Shown here: piece after piece, positions 43,212 through 50,586 of the stretch | Numbering within the stretch: position 1 is the first letter of the stretch | Layout: every line of letters starts with the position of its first letter | Assembly: GCA_965205525.1 (NCBI GenBank) | Contig: OZ242171.1 | Location: forward strand, 1,922,001-1,986,000 | From: G965205525 sp965205525 | GTDB lineage: Bacteria > Pseudomonadota > Gammaproteobacteria > JABABF01 | DNA length: 64,000 bases | Reading direction: 5' to 3' | Translations under genes and position numbers: made by a program | Notes under the pieces: generated by a model | What the model saw: only the letters and a program-made list of their open reading frames with translations | What the model was told of the DNA's origin: nothing | Databases searched by the model: none

Positions 43212-43811
43212 ATGAATGACGTCACACCAGCAGATAAACGCCGCGCATCCCGGCGCGTCGCCCTGCGGCTTCTGGGTGTCGTAACGCTGATGTTCGGCTT
43301 CGGTTTTGCGCTGGTTCCCCTGTACGATGTGTTCTGCGATGTGCTGGGCATTAACGGCAAGACCGCCACTGGGCGCTACGAATACCGCCTCGACGACGTG
43401 ATCCCAGACCGCACACGCACTGTGCGTGTGCAGTTCGCCGCATTCAACGGCGAGGGGCTCTCTTGGAAATTTCAACCTCGCGAGCGGGAGCTCAAGATTT
43501 ATCCGGGGCAGGTGATTTCCACATTTTATTATGCCCGCAACAGCGCCGGCAGGGACATGGTGGCCCAGGCGGTGCCCAGCGTATCCCCTGGCCCGGCCGC
43601 CCCCTATTTTCACAAGACCGAATGCTTCTGTTTTGATCGGCAGGCCCTGTCCGCCGGTGAGGAGCGCGAAATGCCCTTGCGCTTCTTCGTTGACCCGGCC
43701 CTGCCGAAGGACATCGGCACCATTACCCTGTCCTATACACTTTATGATGTAACCGCCCTCGCTACGGCACTTGACGAAGCAGCGGGTCCGGCCGCCAAAG
43801 CGCTCAACTAA
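43212..43811 (+). CDS. ctaG: Cytochrome c oxidase assembly protein CtaG (Cox11)
   Basis: A 199-residue membrane-anchored copper chaperone that delivers copper to CuB of subunit I. One N-terminal helix (about residues 18-38) is followed by a periplasmic beta domain with the copper motif FHKTECFCF (the CxCF pair). The frame extends upstream, but the ATG at 43212 starts the family sequence. It lies between coxA and coxC, a common arrangement in gammaproteobacteria. Confidence 0.95.
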   Translation: MNDVTPADKRRASRRVALRLLGVVTLMFGFGFALVPLYDVFCDVLGINGKTATGRYEYRLDDVIPDRTRTVRVQFAAFNGEGLSWKFQPRERELKIYPGQVISTFYYARNSAGRDMVAQAVPSVSPGPAAPYFHKTECFCFDRQALSAGEEREMPLRFFVDPALPKDIGTITLSYTLYDVTALATALDEAAGPAAKALN

Positions 43812-43828
43812 AGAGGACAGAGAACAGC

Positions 43829-44785
43829 ATGGAAAAAAGAACTTCTACCCAGGCCTACTATGTCCCGGAGCAGAGCCGCAAGCCCATCCTTGCGAGCATT
43901 GGCCTATTCCTGTCGGTATTCGGAGCCAGCACGATACTCAACGAGATCTCCGCCGAAGCTGCGAATCGCTTCGGTCATTGGGTATTTCTATGCGGCCTGC
44001 TGCTGCTGATTGGGGTTTTGTTCAACTGGTTCTCCACCGCCATCCGCGAAAACTTGGAGGGAATGAACAGCGCTCAACTGAAGCGCTCCTATGTGATGGG
44101 CATGGCCTGGTTTATCTTCTCGGAGGTAATGTTTTTTTTCATATTTTTCTTCGCACTTTTTTACGTGCGCACATTGGCGGGCCCTTGGCTGGGGGGAGTA
44201 CGGGAGAGCACCAACGAGCTGCTCTGGCAGGGCTTTCAGTTCCAGTGGCCGATGCTGGAAACGCCCCAGCAGGCAGTGGGCGGACCGCAGGCTCAGGTGC
44301 CATCGGTCACGAACATATTTAATGGCCCTCACAGGGACATGTCCTTTCCGGGATGGGGCGGAATGTTCTCCTGGCTGCCGCTGTGGAACACGATTATCCT
44401 GCTCTCCTCCAGCCTGACCGTGCACATTGCGCATCTGGGTCTCAAGGCTGGCAACCGGCGGCAGCTGGGTCTGTGGCTCGGCATCACGGTGCTCCTCGGC
44501 ATGGCCTTCCTTGTCCTGCAATATCTGGAATACCATGAGGCCTATGCCGAGTATGGCCTGACCCTGCGCTCCGGCATTTATGGCACCACCTTCTTCATGC
44601 TCACCGGCTTTCATGGTTTTCACGTATGCCTGGGCACCGTCATGCTTCTCACCATGTGGCTGCGGGCCACCCTGACAGGACACTTCACACCGGATGATCA
44701 TTTCGGCTTTGAAGCAGCATCCTGGTACTGGCACTTCGTGGATGTTGTGTGGCTGTGCCTGTTCCTTCTTGTCTATATTCTCTGA
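43829..44785 (+). CDS. coxC: Cytochrome c oxidase subunit III
   Basis: A 318-residue seven-helix subunit. Landmarks are YYVPEQSRKPILASIGLFL at the start, EVMFFFIFFFALFYVRTL near residue 93, LWNTIILLSSSLTVHIAH near 188, and the C-terminal WYWHFVDVVWLCLFLLVYIL. AAAGAGGA precedes the ATG. It is the last structural gene of the oxidase; the following gene is on the opposite strand. Confidence 0.97.
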   Translation: MEKRTSTQAYYVPEQSRKPILASIGLFLSVFGASTILNEISAEAANRFGHWVFLCGLLLLIGVLFNWFSTAIRENLEGMNSAQLKRSYVMGMAWFIFSEVMFFFIFFFALFYVRTLAGPWLGGVRESTNELLWQGFQFQWPMLETPQQAVGGPQAQVPSVTNIFNGPHRDMSFPGWGGMFSWLPLWNTIILLSSSLTVHIAHLGLKAGNRRQLGLWLGITVLLGMAFLVLQYLEYHEAYAEYGLTLRSGIYGTTFFMLTGFHGFHVCLGTVMLLTMWLRATLTGHFTPDDHFGFEAASWYWHFVDVVWLCLFLLVYIL

Positions 44786-44875
44786 TGGTGGAGGGAGCGA
44801 AGGACGGCACCCGCTGAATGTGGAGGTGATGATGCTCCCGCTCGCCCGCTGCCGAAAACAAAAACAGGTGCTGCA

Positions 44876-45121
44876 TTAGCGGTGCGTATCGGATTGCTCC
44901 TTGGGCAGCGGCTGCTCCCAGGGCGCCTTAGAGCCCAGCTGCCCGCTAAAGATTCCGTAGGCCAGCAGAATCATGAGCAGGGCAGCGAGTACCAGCCGCA
45001 CTCCCAGCGAGTTGACGGTGCGCCGAGAGTGCCCCATGTCTTTCAGCAGGAATACGAGGCCGCTGCTCAAGCTGACAAGCAGGGCGATGAGAAGGGCGAT
45101 AATAGCGATTTTCAGCCACAT
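44876..45121 (-). CDS. Twin-transmembrane protein of the DUF2909 type
   Basis: An 81-residue protein made of two hydrophobic helices (about residues 3-26 and 41-62) joined by a short DMGHSRRTVNSLGVR loop, with a charged C-terminus. Proteins of this form lie beside cytochrome oxidase genes in many gammaproteobacteria and are presumed assembly aids. AAGGAC precedes the ATG. It converges with coxC. Confidence 0.8.
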   Translation of the reverse strand: MWLKIAIIALLIALLVSLSSGLVFLLKDMGHSRRTVNSLGVRLVLAALLMILLAYGIFSGQLGSKAPWEQPLPKEQSDTHR

Positions 45122-45231
45122 GATCGTGTCCTTGCAGAGAGCTTCAAGTCCGACGACAGCTGCTAATGATAACCGCGGACTGTCTGCGGTATTGCTTTGA
45201 CGACGAATTCTTTTTTACAGCAGCCGTGAAG

Positions 45232-45933
45232 ATGGCACCAATTTCTTTGCATCCTCATCGGAAAGAGGGCATCTTGCTGGCGGCAGTCCTGCCGATGCTC
45301 TTGGCGCTCGGTTTCTGGCAGGTGGACCGGGCCCGCCAGAAGGACGCGCTGGAAGCCGAGCTCACTGCACAGGCATCTGCCCCTGCAGTGAATATTCACC
45401 ACATCCGTCCCGGCTCCGGGCTTTCTTGGAAAAAAGTCCGCCTTGAAGGCCGCTACGACAACAATCGCCTGTGGTACTTAGACAATCGCATTTATCGGGG
45501 GCGAGTCGGCTTTGAGCTGATCAGCCCTTTTCAGACGGCGGGCGGTCTGCTTCTGCTGGTGAACCGGGGCTGGCGGGCTGGGGACCCCGCCCGTCGCCGC
45601 CTGCCGGAAGAGCCGCCAAGCCCGGGGCAGTTATTTCTTGAAGGACATATATATATTCCACCCGGCAAATCCTTGCTGCTGGCCCCGGATACTCCCGCCC
45701 CGGGCTGGCCCAAGCTGGTGCAGACCGTTGATATTCCCGCGATGGGAAGTGCCCTGCAAGAGGAGACCTTTCCTCACTTAGTGCGCTTGGGCCCGGGCCA
45801 GGCCGGCACGGGCCCCTCCGACTGGCGGCCGCCCTACTCTCTTAGCGCAGCCCGGCATCGGGGATACGCCCTGACCTGGTTTTCCTTGGCAGCTGTGCTG
45901 CTGCTGCTGTTTCTGGCCCGCAGGTCTCGGTGA
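45232..45933 (+). CDS. SURF1-family cytochrome oxidase assembly factor
   Basis: About 233 residues with one helix at each end (residues 13-30 and 208-228) and a periplasmic loop. LALGFWQVDRARQKD, RLEGRYDNNRLWYLDNRIYRGRVGFELISPF and LLLVNRGW are the SURF1 signatures. SURF1 aids insertion of heme a into subunit I. The frame opens at 45166, but the ATG at 45232 begins just before the conserved region. Divergent from the DUF2909 gene. Confidence 0.92.
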   Translation: MAPISLHPHRKEGILLAAVLPMLLALGFWQVDRARQKDALEAELTAQASAPAVNIHHIRPGSGLSWKKVRLEGRYDNNRLWYLDNRIYRGRVGFELISPFQTAGGLLLLVNRGWRAGDPARRRLPEEPPSPGQLFLEGHIYIPPGKSLLLAPDTPAPGWPKLVQTVDIPAMGSALQEETFPHLVRLGPGQAGTGPSDWRPPYSLSAARHRGYALTWFSLAAVLLLLFLARRSR

Positions 45934-46181
45934 TAAACTGCAATTCCTTGCGCTTGATAAGTTGAAAGCTGAATGCCATTCTTTCTGCCATTGCAGACTA
46001 GACCTGCAGCTTGTGCCCGCTTTTTTGCTGTCAGCCTCTGCTTGCAGATGAGACGGGAGCCGCAGCTGCAAAACACATCCTCGCTGGCGGCAGAAATTCC
46101 GCAGGACGTCCTGCTGCACGGTGAGGCATGCGAATTTTCCTGCCACATGTATCGGCGGGTGACAGGCACGAAGACACGCTA

Positions 46182-46772
46182 ATGGCTTCAGAAATAGTGC
46201 ATTCAGGTCGCGGCCGCCTGGGCATGCTGGCTCTTTGGGGGATACCCGTCACCCTGATGGCCGCCGCATGGCTCGTCTACACCACCGGCATCGGACTTCC
46301 CTCGGGCACCAGCAACCAGGGATTGCTGGTGCAGCCGGCCATCGCGGTTGGCGACCTGCTGCCGCCGCCGGAGGAGCGGCCCCGATGGAGGCTTCTCATT
46401 CGGGGCGGCACAGAATGCAATGCGGGGTGTCGCAGAGACCTGTACGTCACTCGGCAGGTTCATATCGCACTGGGCCGCCAGGGCTGGAAGGTGCGCCGGG
46501 TCTATCTGCATGAGGGGGCAGAAGAGCTTGAAGAGTTAACTGGCTTTCTCGCCCGGGAGCACCCGCAGATGGCGATACATTCCATTCTGCCAGGTGCGCT
46601 CCGTCTCCGCTTGGCCAAGGCGGAGGAGCCCTCCGGCCTGAGCGGCACGGATGCTTTTTATCTTGTGGATCCCGAGGGCTTCCTGATGATGGCCTATGGC
46701 GAGCGGCATGGGGGCGCCGATCTGCTGAAAGACTTGCAATTTTTATTGCGTATCGGCAATGCCGCCCTGTGA
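46182..46772 (+). CDS. Membrane-anchored oxidase-associated hypothetical protein
   Basis: About 196 residues with one N-terminal transmembrane helix (about residues 14-34) and a periplasmic domain. WRLLIRGGTECNAGCRRDLYVTRQVHIALG (starting near residue 70) puts two cysteines three residues apart in a thioredoxin-like position, and TDAFYLVDPEGFLMMAYG resembles the C-terminal thioredoxin-fold strand seen in SCO proteins. Homologues of unnamed function lie between SURF1 and ctaA in related oxidase loci. It probably assists copper or heme delivery (inference). The 45934-46181 gap before it holds no recognisable gene. Confidence 0.75.
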   Translation: MASEIVHSGRGRLGMLALWGIPVTLMAAAWLVYTTGIGLPSGTSNQGLLVQPAIAVGDLLPPPEERPRWRLLIRGGTECNAGCRRDLYVTRQVHIALGRQGWKVRRVYLHEGAEELEELTGFLAREHPQMAIHSILPGALRLRLAKAEEPSGLSGTDAFYLVDPEGFLMMAYGERHGGADLLKDLQFLLRIGNAAL

Positions 46773-46852
46773 GCGCTTGTCAGCTCTCCGGCTCTCAGGA
46801 AGAGCTCCGCATTGCCGGCTCTGCTCCGGCCCGGCCGGCATAAGGGCAGTTG

Positions 46853-47893
46853 ATGAAAGTAATCTCCCGCCCTGGTTATCGCTTGGCGCTGTGCGGCCTA
46901 TTCCTGAGCCTGCTGGTGATAGCGCTGGGCGCATATACGCGCTTGGTGGATGCGGGTCTCGGCTGTCCCGACTGGCCGGGCTGCTACGGTCATCTTCTGT
47001 GGCCCAGCAGCCCAGAGGAAATTGCCCGCTCCAACCAGGCATGGCCCGAAACACCGGTAAACATCGAGCGCATCTGGCCCGAGATGGTGCACCGCTACTC
47101 TGCTGCTCTCCTGGGGCTGCTGATGCTGGTCTTGGCAATCCTGGCAGTGCGACAGCGAGAGCCCGGCTATCCCAGCGGCTTGATACTGGGCTCGCTGGCC
47201 CTAGTGATCTGCCAGGGTCTGTTCGGCATGTGGACGGTGACACTGAAGCTTTGGCCCCAAGTAGTGACCTTGCATCTCCTAGGGGGTTTCGCCACCATGG
47301 CGCTCCTCTGGCTGATAGCGCTTCGCCTGCGACAGCCCTCGCCAGGTTCTCTTTCTCTGCCTGCTGCTTCTCGCCGTCTGCGCATTGCCGCGCTGCTGGC
47401 TCTGCTTATCGTGACGGCACAGATAGCCCTGGGAGGCTGGACCACCGCCAACTACGCGGCCCTGGCTTGCCCGGATTTGCCCTTCTGCCAGGGGGAATTA
47501 TGGCCAGAAGCAGACTTCGGCACGGGTTTTAATATATGGCAGCAGGTCGGGCCCAATTACCTGGGAGGACTGATGGAGCATTCGGCCCGGGTGGCGATTC
47601 ACTTAGCGCACCGGGCAGGATCTCTGCTCACCCTGGTCTTTCTGTCTGGCTTGGCGCTGGCACTGCTGCGACGGACTGCTAGGGCCGCTCCTCTGCGCCG
47701 AGCCGCCAGCCTGCTCCTGGTGACCCTGCTGCTGCAATTTGCCTTGGGCCTCAGCAATGTATGGTTCAGTTTTCCGCTGGCGGTCGCAATAGCGCATAAC
47801 TTGGGAGGAGCTCTGCTGCTCTTGGTCACTGTGAGCATCAATTACCTTTTATATACAGCCGGCAGGGCAGGGCGGCCAAACGCCTGGGAATGA
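46853..47893 (+). CDS. ctaA: Heme A synthase CtaA (Cox15)
   Basis: Converts heme O to heme A in the inner membrane. The 346-residue protein has eight hydrophobic segments in two similar halves. GAYTRLVDAGLGCPDWPGCYG with two cysteines and PEMVHRYSAALLGLL supply the first half's histidine and cysteines; GGWTTANYAALACPDLPFCQG and AIHLAHRAGSLLTLV the second half's. Starts at ATG 46853 (a TTG lies just before). Its stop overlaps the ctaB start (ATGA). Confidence 0.95.
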   Translation: MKVISRPGYRLALCGLFLSLLVIALGAYTRLVDAGLGCPDWPGCYGHLLWPSSPEEIARSNQAWPETPVNIERIWPEMVHRYSAALLGLLMLVLAILAVRQREPGYPSGLILGSLALVICQGLFGMWTVTLKLWPQVVTLHLLGGFATMALLWLIALRLRQPSPGSLSLPAASRRLRIAALLALLIVTAQIALGGWTTANYAALACPDLPFCQGELWPEADFGTGFNIWQQVGPNYLGGLMEHSARVAIHLAHRAGSLLTLVFLSGLALALLRRTARAAPLRRAASLLLVTLLLQFALGLSNVWFSFPLAVAIAHNLGGALLLLVTVSINYLLYTAGRAGRPNAWE

Positions 47894-48789
47894 TGCAAAC
47901 CACATCCCTGCAAGCCACCTGGCGCGACTATCTGACCCTCTCAAAGTGGCGGGTGGTGGCGTTGATGCTGCTTACCGTCGTTATCGGCATGTGCATGGCC
48001 GCCCCCGGCTGGCCCGACTGGCGAATTATTCTGTTCGGCAATCTGGGCATTGCGCTGTGCGCCGCCGGAGCAGCGGCAGTAAACCACCTGGCAGATCGGC
48101 ACCTGGATGCGCAGATGGCGCGCACCGCTGGCCGCCCATTGCCGAAAGGTCGCATCGGCACCGTGCAGGCGCTGGCTTTTGCGTTGCTGCTCAGTGTCGC
48201 CGGCGAGGCTGTTCTTTTCTTTCAGGTGAATGCGCTTACCGCGGTGCTGACCTTGGCAGCGCTGCTTGGCTACGCCGTGATTTATACCCTGTACCTGAAG
48301 CGGGCCACACCTCAGAACATTGTCATCGGCGGTCTTGCCGGTGCGGCCCCTCCGCTTCTCGGCTGGACTGCCGTAACGGGCACTGTCCATCCCTACGCCC
48401 TCCTGCTGGTGCTTATTATCTTTGCTTGGACACCGCCGCACTTCTGGGCACTGGCCCTTTCCCGTCGCGAGGAATATGCAGCGGCAGGCATACCCATGCT
48501 GCCGGTCACCCATGGCGAGGCGTATACCCGCCTGCATATTCTTCTCTACACACTGCTGCTGCTGGCTGCCAGTTTTCTGCCCTTTGCCGTGGGCATGAGC
48601 GGTCTTCTCTACCTTGCTGTCGCCGTCGCTCTGGGCGGCGGCTACCTGTACCAGGCCCTCCGGCTGATGCTCCGGCCCGCTGCCGCCGCCAACTGGGGGG
48701 CCTTCCGCTATTCCATTTGGTACCTGATGGCACTATTTGGCGGCATGCTGCTGGATCACTACCTGCCGGCGGAGCTGGTGCGCATCTAG
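47890..48789 (+). CDS. ctaB: Protoheme IX farnesyltransferase (heme O synthase)
   Basis: UbiA-family polytopic enzyme that adds farnesyl to heme B to give heme O, the substrate of CtaA. The 299 residues carry the first aspartate-rich site NHLADRHLDAQMARTAGRPLP (near residue 63) and further RRP-like basic residues, with the second site in SRREEYAAAGIPMLPVTHG. About nine hydrophobic segments. Starts at ATG 47890 overlapping the ctaA stop; the two heme A enzymes are one operon. Confidence 0.96.
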   Translation: MMQTTSLQATWRDYLTLSKWRVVALMLLTVVIGMCMAAPGWPDWRIILFGNLGIALCAAGAAAVNHLADRHLDAQMARTAGRPLPKGRIGTVQALAFALLLSVAGEAVLFFQVNALTAVLTLAALLGYAVIYTLYLKRATPQNIVIGGLAGAAPPLLGWTAVTGTVHPYALLLVLIIFAWTPPHFWALALSRREEYAAAGIPMLPVTHGEAYTRLHILLYTLLLLAASFLPFAVGMSGLLYLAVAVALGGGYLYQALRLMLRPAAAANWGAFRYSIWYLMALFGGMLLDHYLPAELVRI

Positions 48790-48845
48790 GCAGCGCAGTC
48801 CAAAAGGTTGAGTCCGCTCCCTCCATTCTGGCAAGGGGCGCACAT

Positions 48846-48925
48846 CCTCTCGCCTGCTGGACCCCCTGGTTATCGGCCAGGAGCATTACCAGGTGGCCCG
48901 GGGCGTACAGTCCGTATTGCAGCGC
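48846..48925 (+). pseudogene. 80-bp duplicated fragment of atpD
   Basis: Matches atpD 3824-3903 at 78 of 80 positions in the same orientation; after a three-base deletion the similarity runs a few bases more. It encodes the piece SRLLDPLVIGQEH...VARGVQSVLQR of the beta subunit. It sits between the ctaB stop and the SCO start and has no promoter or start of its own. A partial gene copy in a distant intergenic region is unusual. Confidence 0.97.
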
Positions 48926-48997
48926 AAAGATGCAGACACCTGGCGAGCAGGAGAGGGGGCAGGGCGTGGTCTTGCAAGGGGAGGTACACTTTGCGTG

Positions 48998-49648
48998 ATG
49001 ACTAATTCAACTGAGAAAAAAATTACCCAGCGCCTGCTGCTTCCCGCCATCCTCTTGGTGGTGCTGGTGCTGTTCCCTGCGCTGTTTGTCTATCGCTTTA
49101 CTCGGGGCCCCACCGTTGAAGACATTGCTGATCTGGGGGCAGTAGAGCTGGCGACGCCTGTGTCGGTGACCTTGCCCCCCTTGGTGGACCACCGGGGCCG
49201 CCCCTTCGGGGAAGAGCAGCTGGGAGGGCAGTGGAATATGTTTTTCTTCGGCTTCACCCATTGCCCGGATGTATGCCCCGCCACCCTGTCGGTATTCCGG
49301 CGGCTCTCCGAGAGACTGGCCGCAGGAGGAGAGACGGCGGACCTGCGCTGCCTGATGGTAAGCGTGGACCCGGCCCGGGATACGCCGGAGCGGCTGGCGG
49401 AATGGCTGGAGCGATACGGAGACGAAGTGGTGGGGCTTACCGGTCCCCTGTCCTCCATCCGGCAGTTGGCGAGGGACTTTGGTGTGCCCTTTCAAAAGAT
49501 GGCCCACGACGGCGACCATTACGACATGTCCCACGGGGTGAATATTTTTCTGGTGGGACCTGACGGCAGACGTTACGGCTTTGCCCGGCCGCCCCATGAG
49601 CCGTTGCGCTTGGAGCGAATTTACCGGGCCTTCCGCGCCCGCGCATAG
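48998..49648 (+). CDS. SCO1/SenC-family copper chaperone
   Basis: A 216-residue inner-membrane protein delivering copper to CuA of subunit II. One N-terminal helix (about residues 12-33) is followed by a thioredoxin-fold domain with the copper motif THCPDVCPATL (near residue 88) and the histidine ligand in HYDMSHGVNIFLVGPDG. The frame runs back through the atpD fragment to 48893, but the ATG at 48998 is the sensible start, since the upstream part is beta-subunit sequence. It closes the oxidase assembly group. Confidence 0.93.
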   Translation: MTNSTEKKITQRLLLPAILLVVLVLFPALFVYRFTRGPTVEDIADLGAVELATPVSVTLPPLVDHRGRPFGEEQLGGQWNMFFFGFTHCPDVCPATLSVFRRLSERLAAGGETADLRCLMVSVDPARDTPERLAEWLERYGDEVVGLTGPLSSIRQLARDFGVPFQKMAHDGDHYDMSHGVNIFLVGPDGRRYGFARPPHEPLRLERIYRAFRARA

Positions 49649-49755
49649 ATAACTCCTGTTCTCCTTGTGCGGGCACATAAAACCCCGTCCCTATGTGTCC
49701 CTATGTGAACCCGCCGGATGATCGCGCACATGCGTAATCACTTGCGGGGGCACAT

Positions 49756-49792
49756 AAAAAACCCGGCCCTGTGAACTTGCACAGGGCCGGGT
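49756..49792 (-). terminator. Rho-independent terminator for the small secreted protein gene
   Basis: A perfect 13-bp stem (ACCCGGCCCTGTG paired with its complement) with loop AACTTG. On the minus strand the stem is followed directly by a T-run (complement of the A's at 49756-49760), so it terminates the minus-strand gene 49810-50085. A diverged copy of the flanking GCGGGCACATAAAA sequence lies at 49668. Confidence 0.8.
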
Positions 49793-49809
49793 GGGGGGAA
49801 GAAGGTGCT

Positions 49810-50085
49810 TTAGATCCCGTTGCTGGCAAAATCTCTCAGCATGAGGACATCCAGCCTTTCATCCAAGCCTGCTATCACTTCCTCGGACTGGTCCACCGGA
49901 TTGATCGGAAGAGCGGCGAGGGAAACAGGCCTTTGCTGCTCTAAGTCGGCTGCCGGCACTTTCGCAATTTCCTGCAGCACCGGCTCCGGCGTCTTTCCGA
50001 TAAAGAGGCTGAAGAAAAGCGGAGCGGCTATCGCATTTCCCGTAAGGGAGGCTGCGAGCAAGAAGGCCAAGAATAGGCGGGACAT
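49810..50085 (-). CDS. Small secreted protein of unknown function
   Basis: A 91-residue protein with a signal peptide (MSRLFLAFLLAASLTGNAIA, cut after the last alanine). The mature part is short and acidic, with PAADLEQQRPVSLAALPINP and DERLDVLMLRDF, and matches nothing I know. Start supported only weakly by GAGAG upstream. A strong terminator follows it and it stands alone between the SCO gene and polA on the opposite strand. Confidence 0.55.
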   Translation of the reverse strand: MSRLFLAFLLAASLTGNAIAAPLFFSLFIGKTPEPVLQEIAKVPAADLEQQRPVSLAALPINPVDQSEEVIAGLDERLDVLMLRDFASNGI

Positions 50086-50586
50086 GATTTTAGAACTCTC
50101 GTGTCAAAGGGCAACGTTACTTTCGGAAACAATCATAGAGTATTTTTGTAGAAAATCAACCCCAATTTATGTATGAATTTCAGACAATACGATTCCGCAT
50201 AAGAATTATTGTTATATTTATGGGTATATTAATATTCATATTATTATAAATCAATAGGTTACTTGTGCATACAGAATATTTTTCTCTAAAAGTTTATGCT
50301 AGAGTGGCTGAGCTTTGGTGTAAAGTTCCGTCAGAAGGGGTGCTCCGCACCATCGCCGAGCTGTATAAGACTTGCAGGGTATAAAGATAAAGGGCGGCTT
50401 TCCTGTCCGCCTGTCCTGCTCGGCGCGGCACGATGCTGGCATCGGGCTCACGTTTCCCGCCAAGATGCCGTCAGCAGCGCTGCTCGGCGGAGTGATGGCT
50501 GGCAGCAGAAAATATGCGCCGCTGGTATTTCATTTCCTTATAGGATTAAATGGGACCTTTCCTCTGCCTGATATTTTCTTCCTGTC
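50086..50586. other. Intergenic region before polA with an AT-rich core
   Basis: Five hundred bases with no convincing gene. 50100-50300 is strongly AT-rich and unlike the backbone; the rest is GC-rich. Short frames exist but none has a recognisable product or ribosome site. The polA promoter must lie here, but I see no clear -35/-10 pair. Confidence 0.5.

Noticed and set aside
48893..48997. In-frame N-terminal extension of the SCO protein through the atpD fragment
   Set aside because: The extension is read from beta-subunit sequence, then random sequence; the ATG at 48998 precedes the normal membrane anchor.
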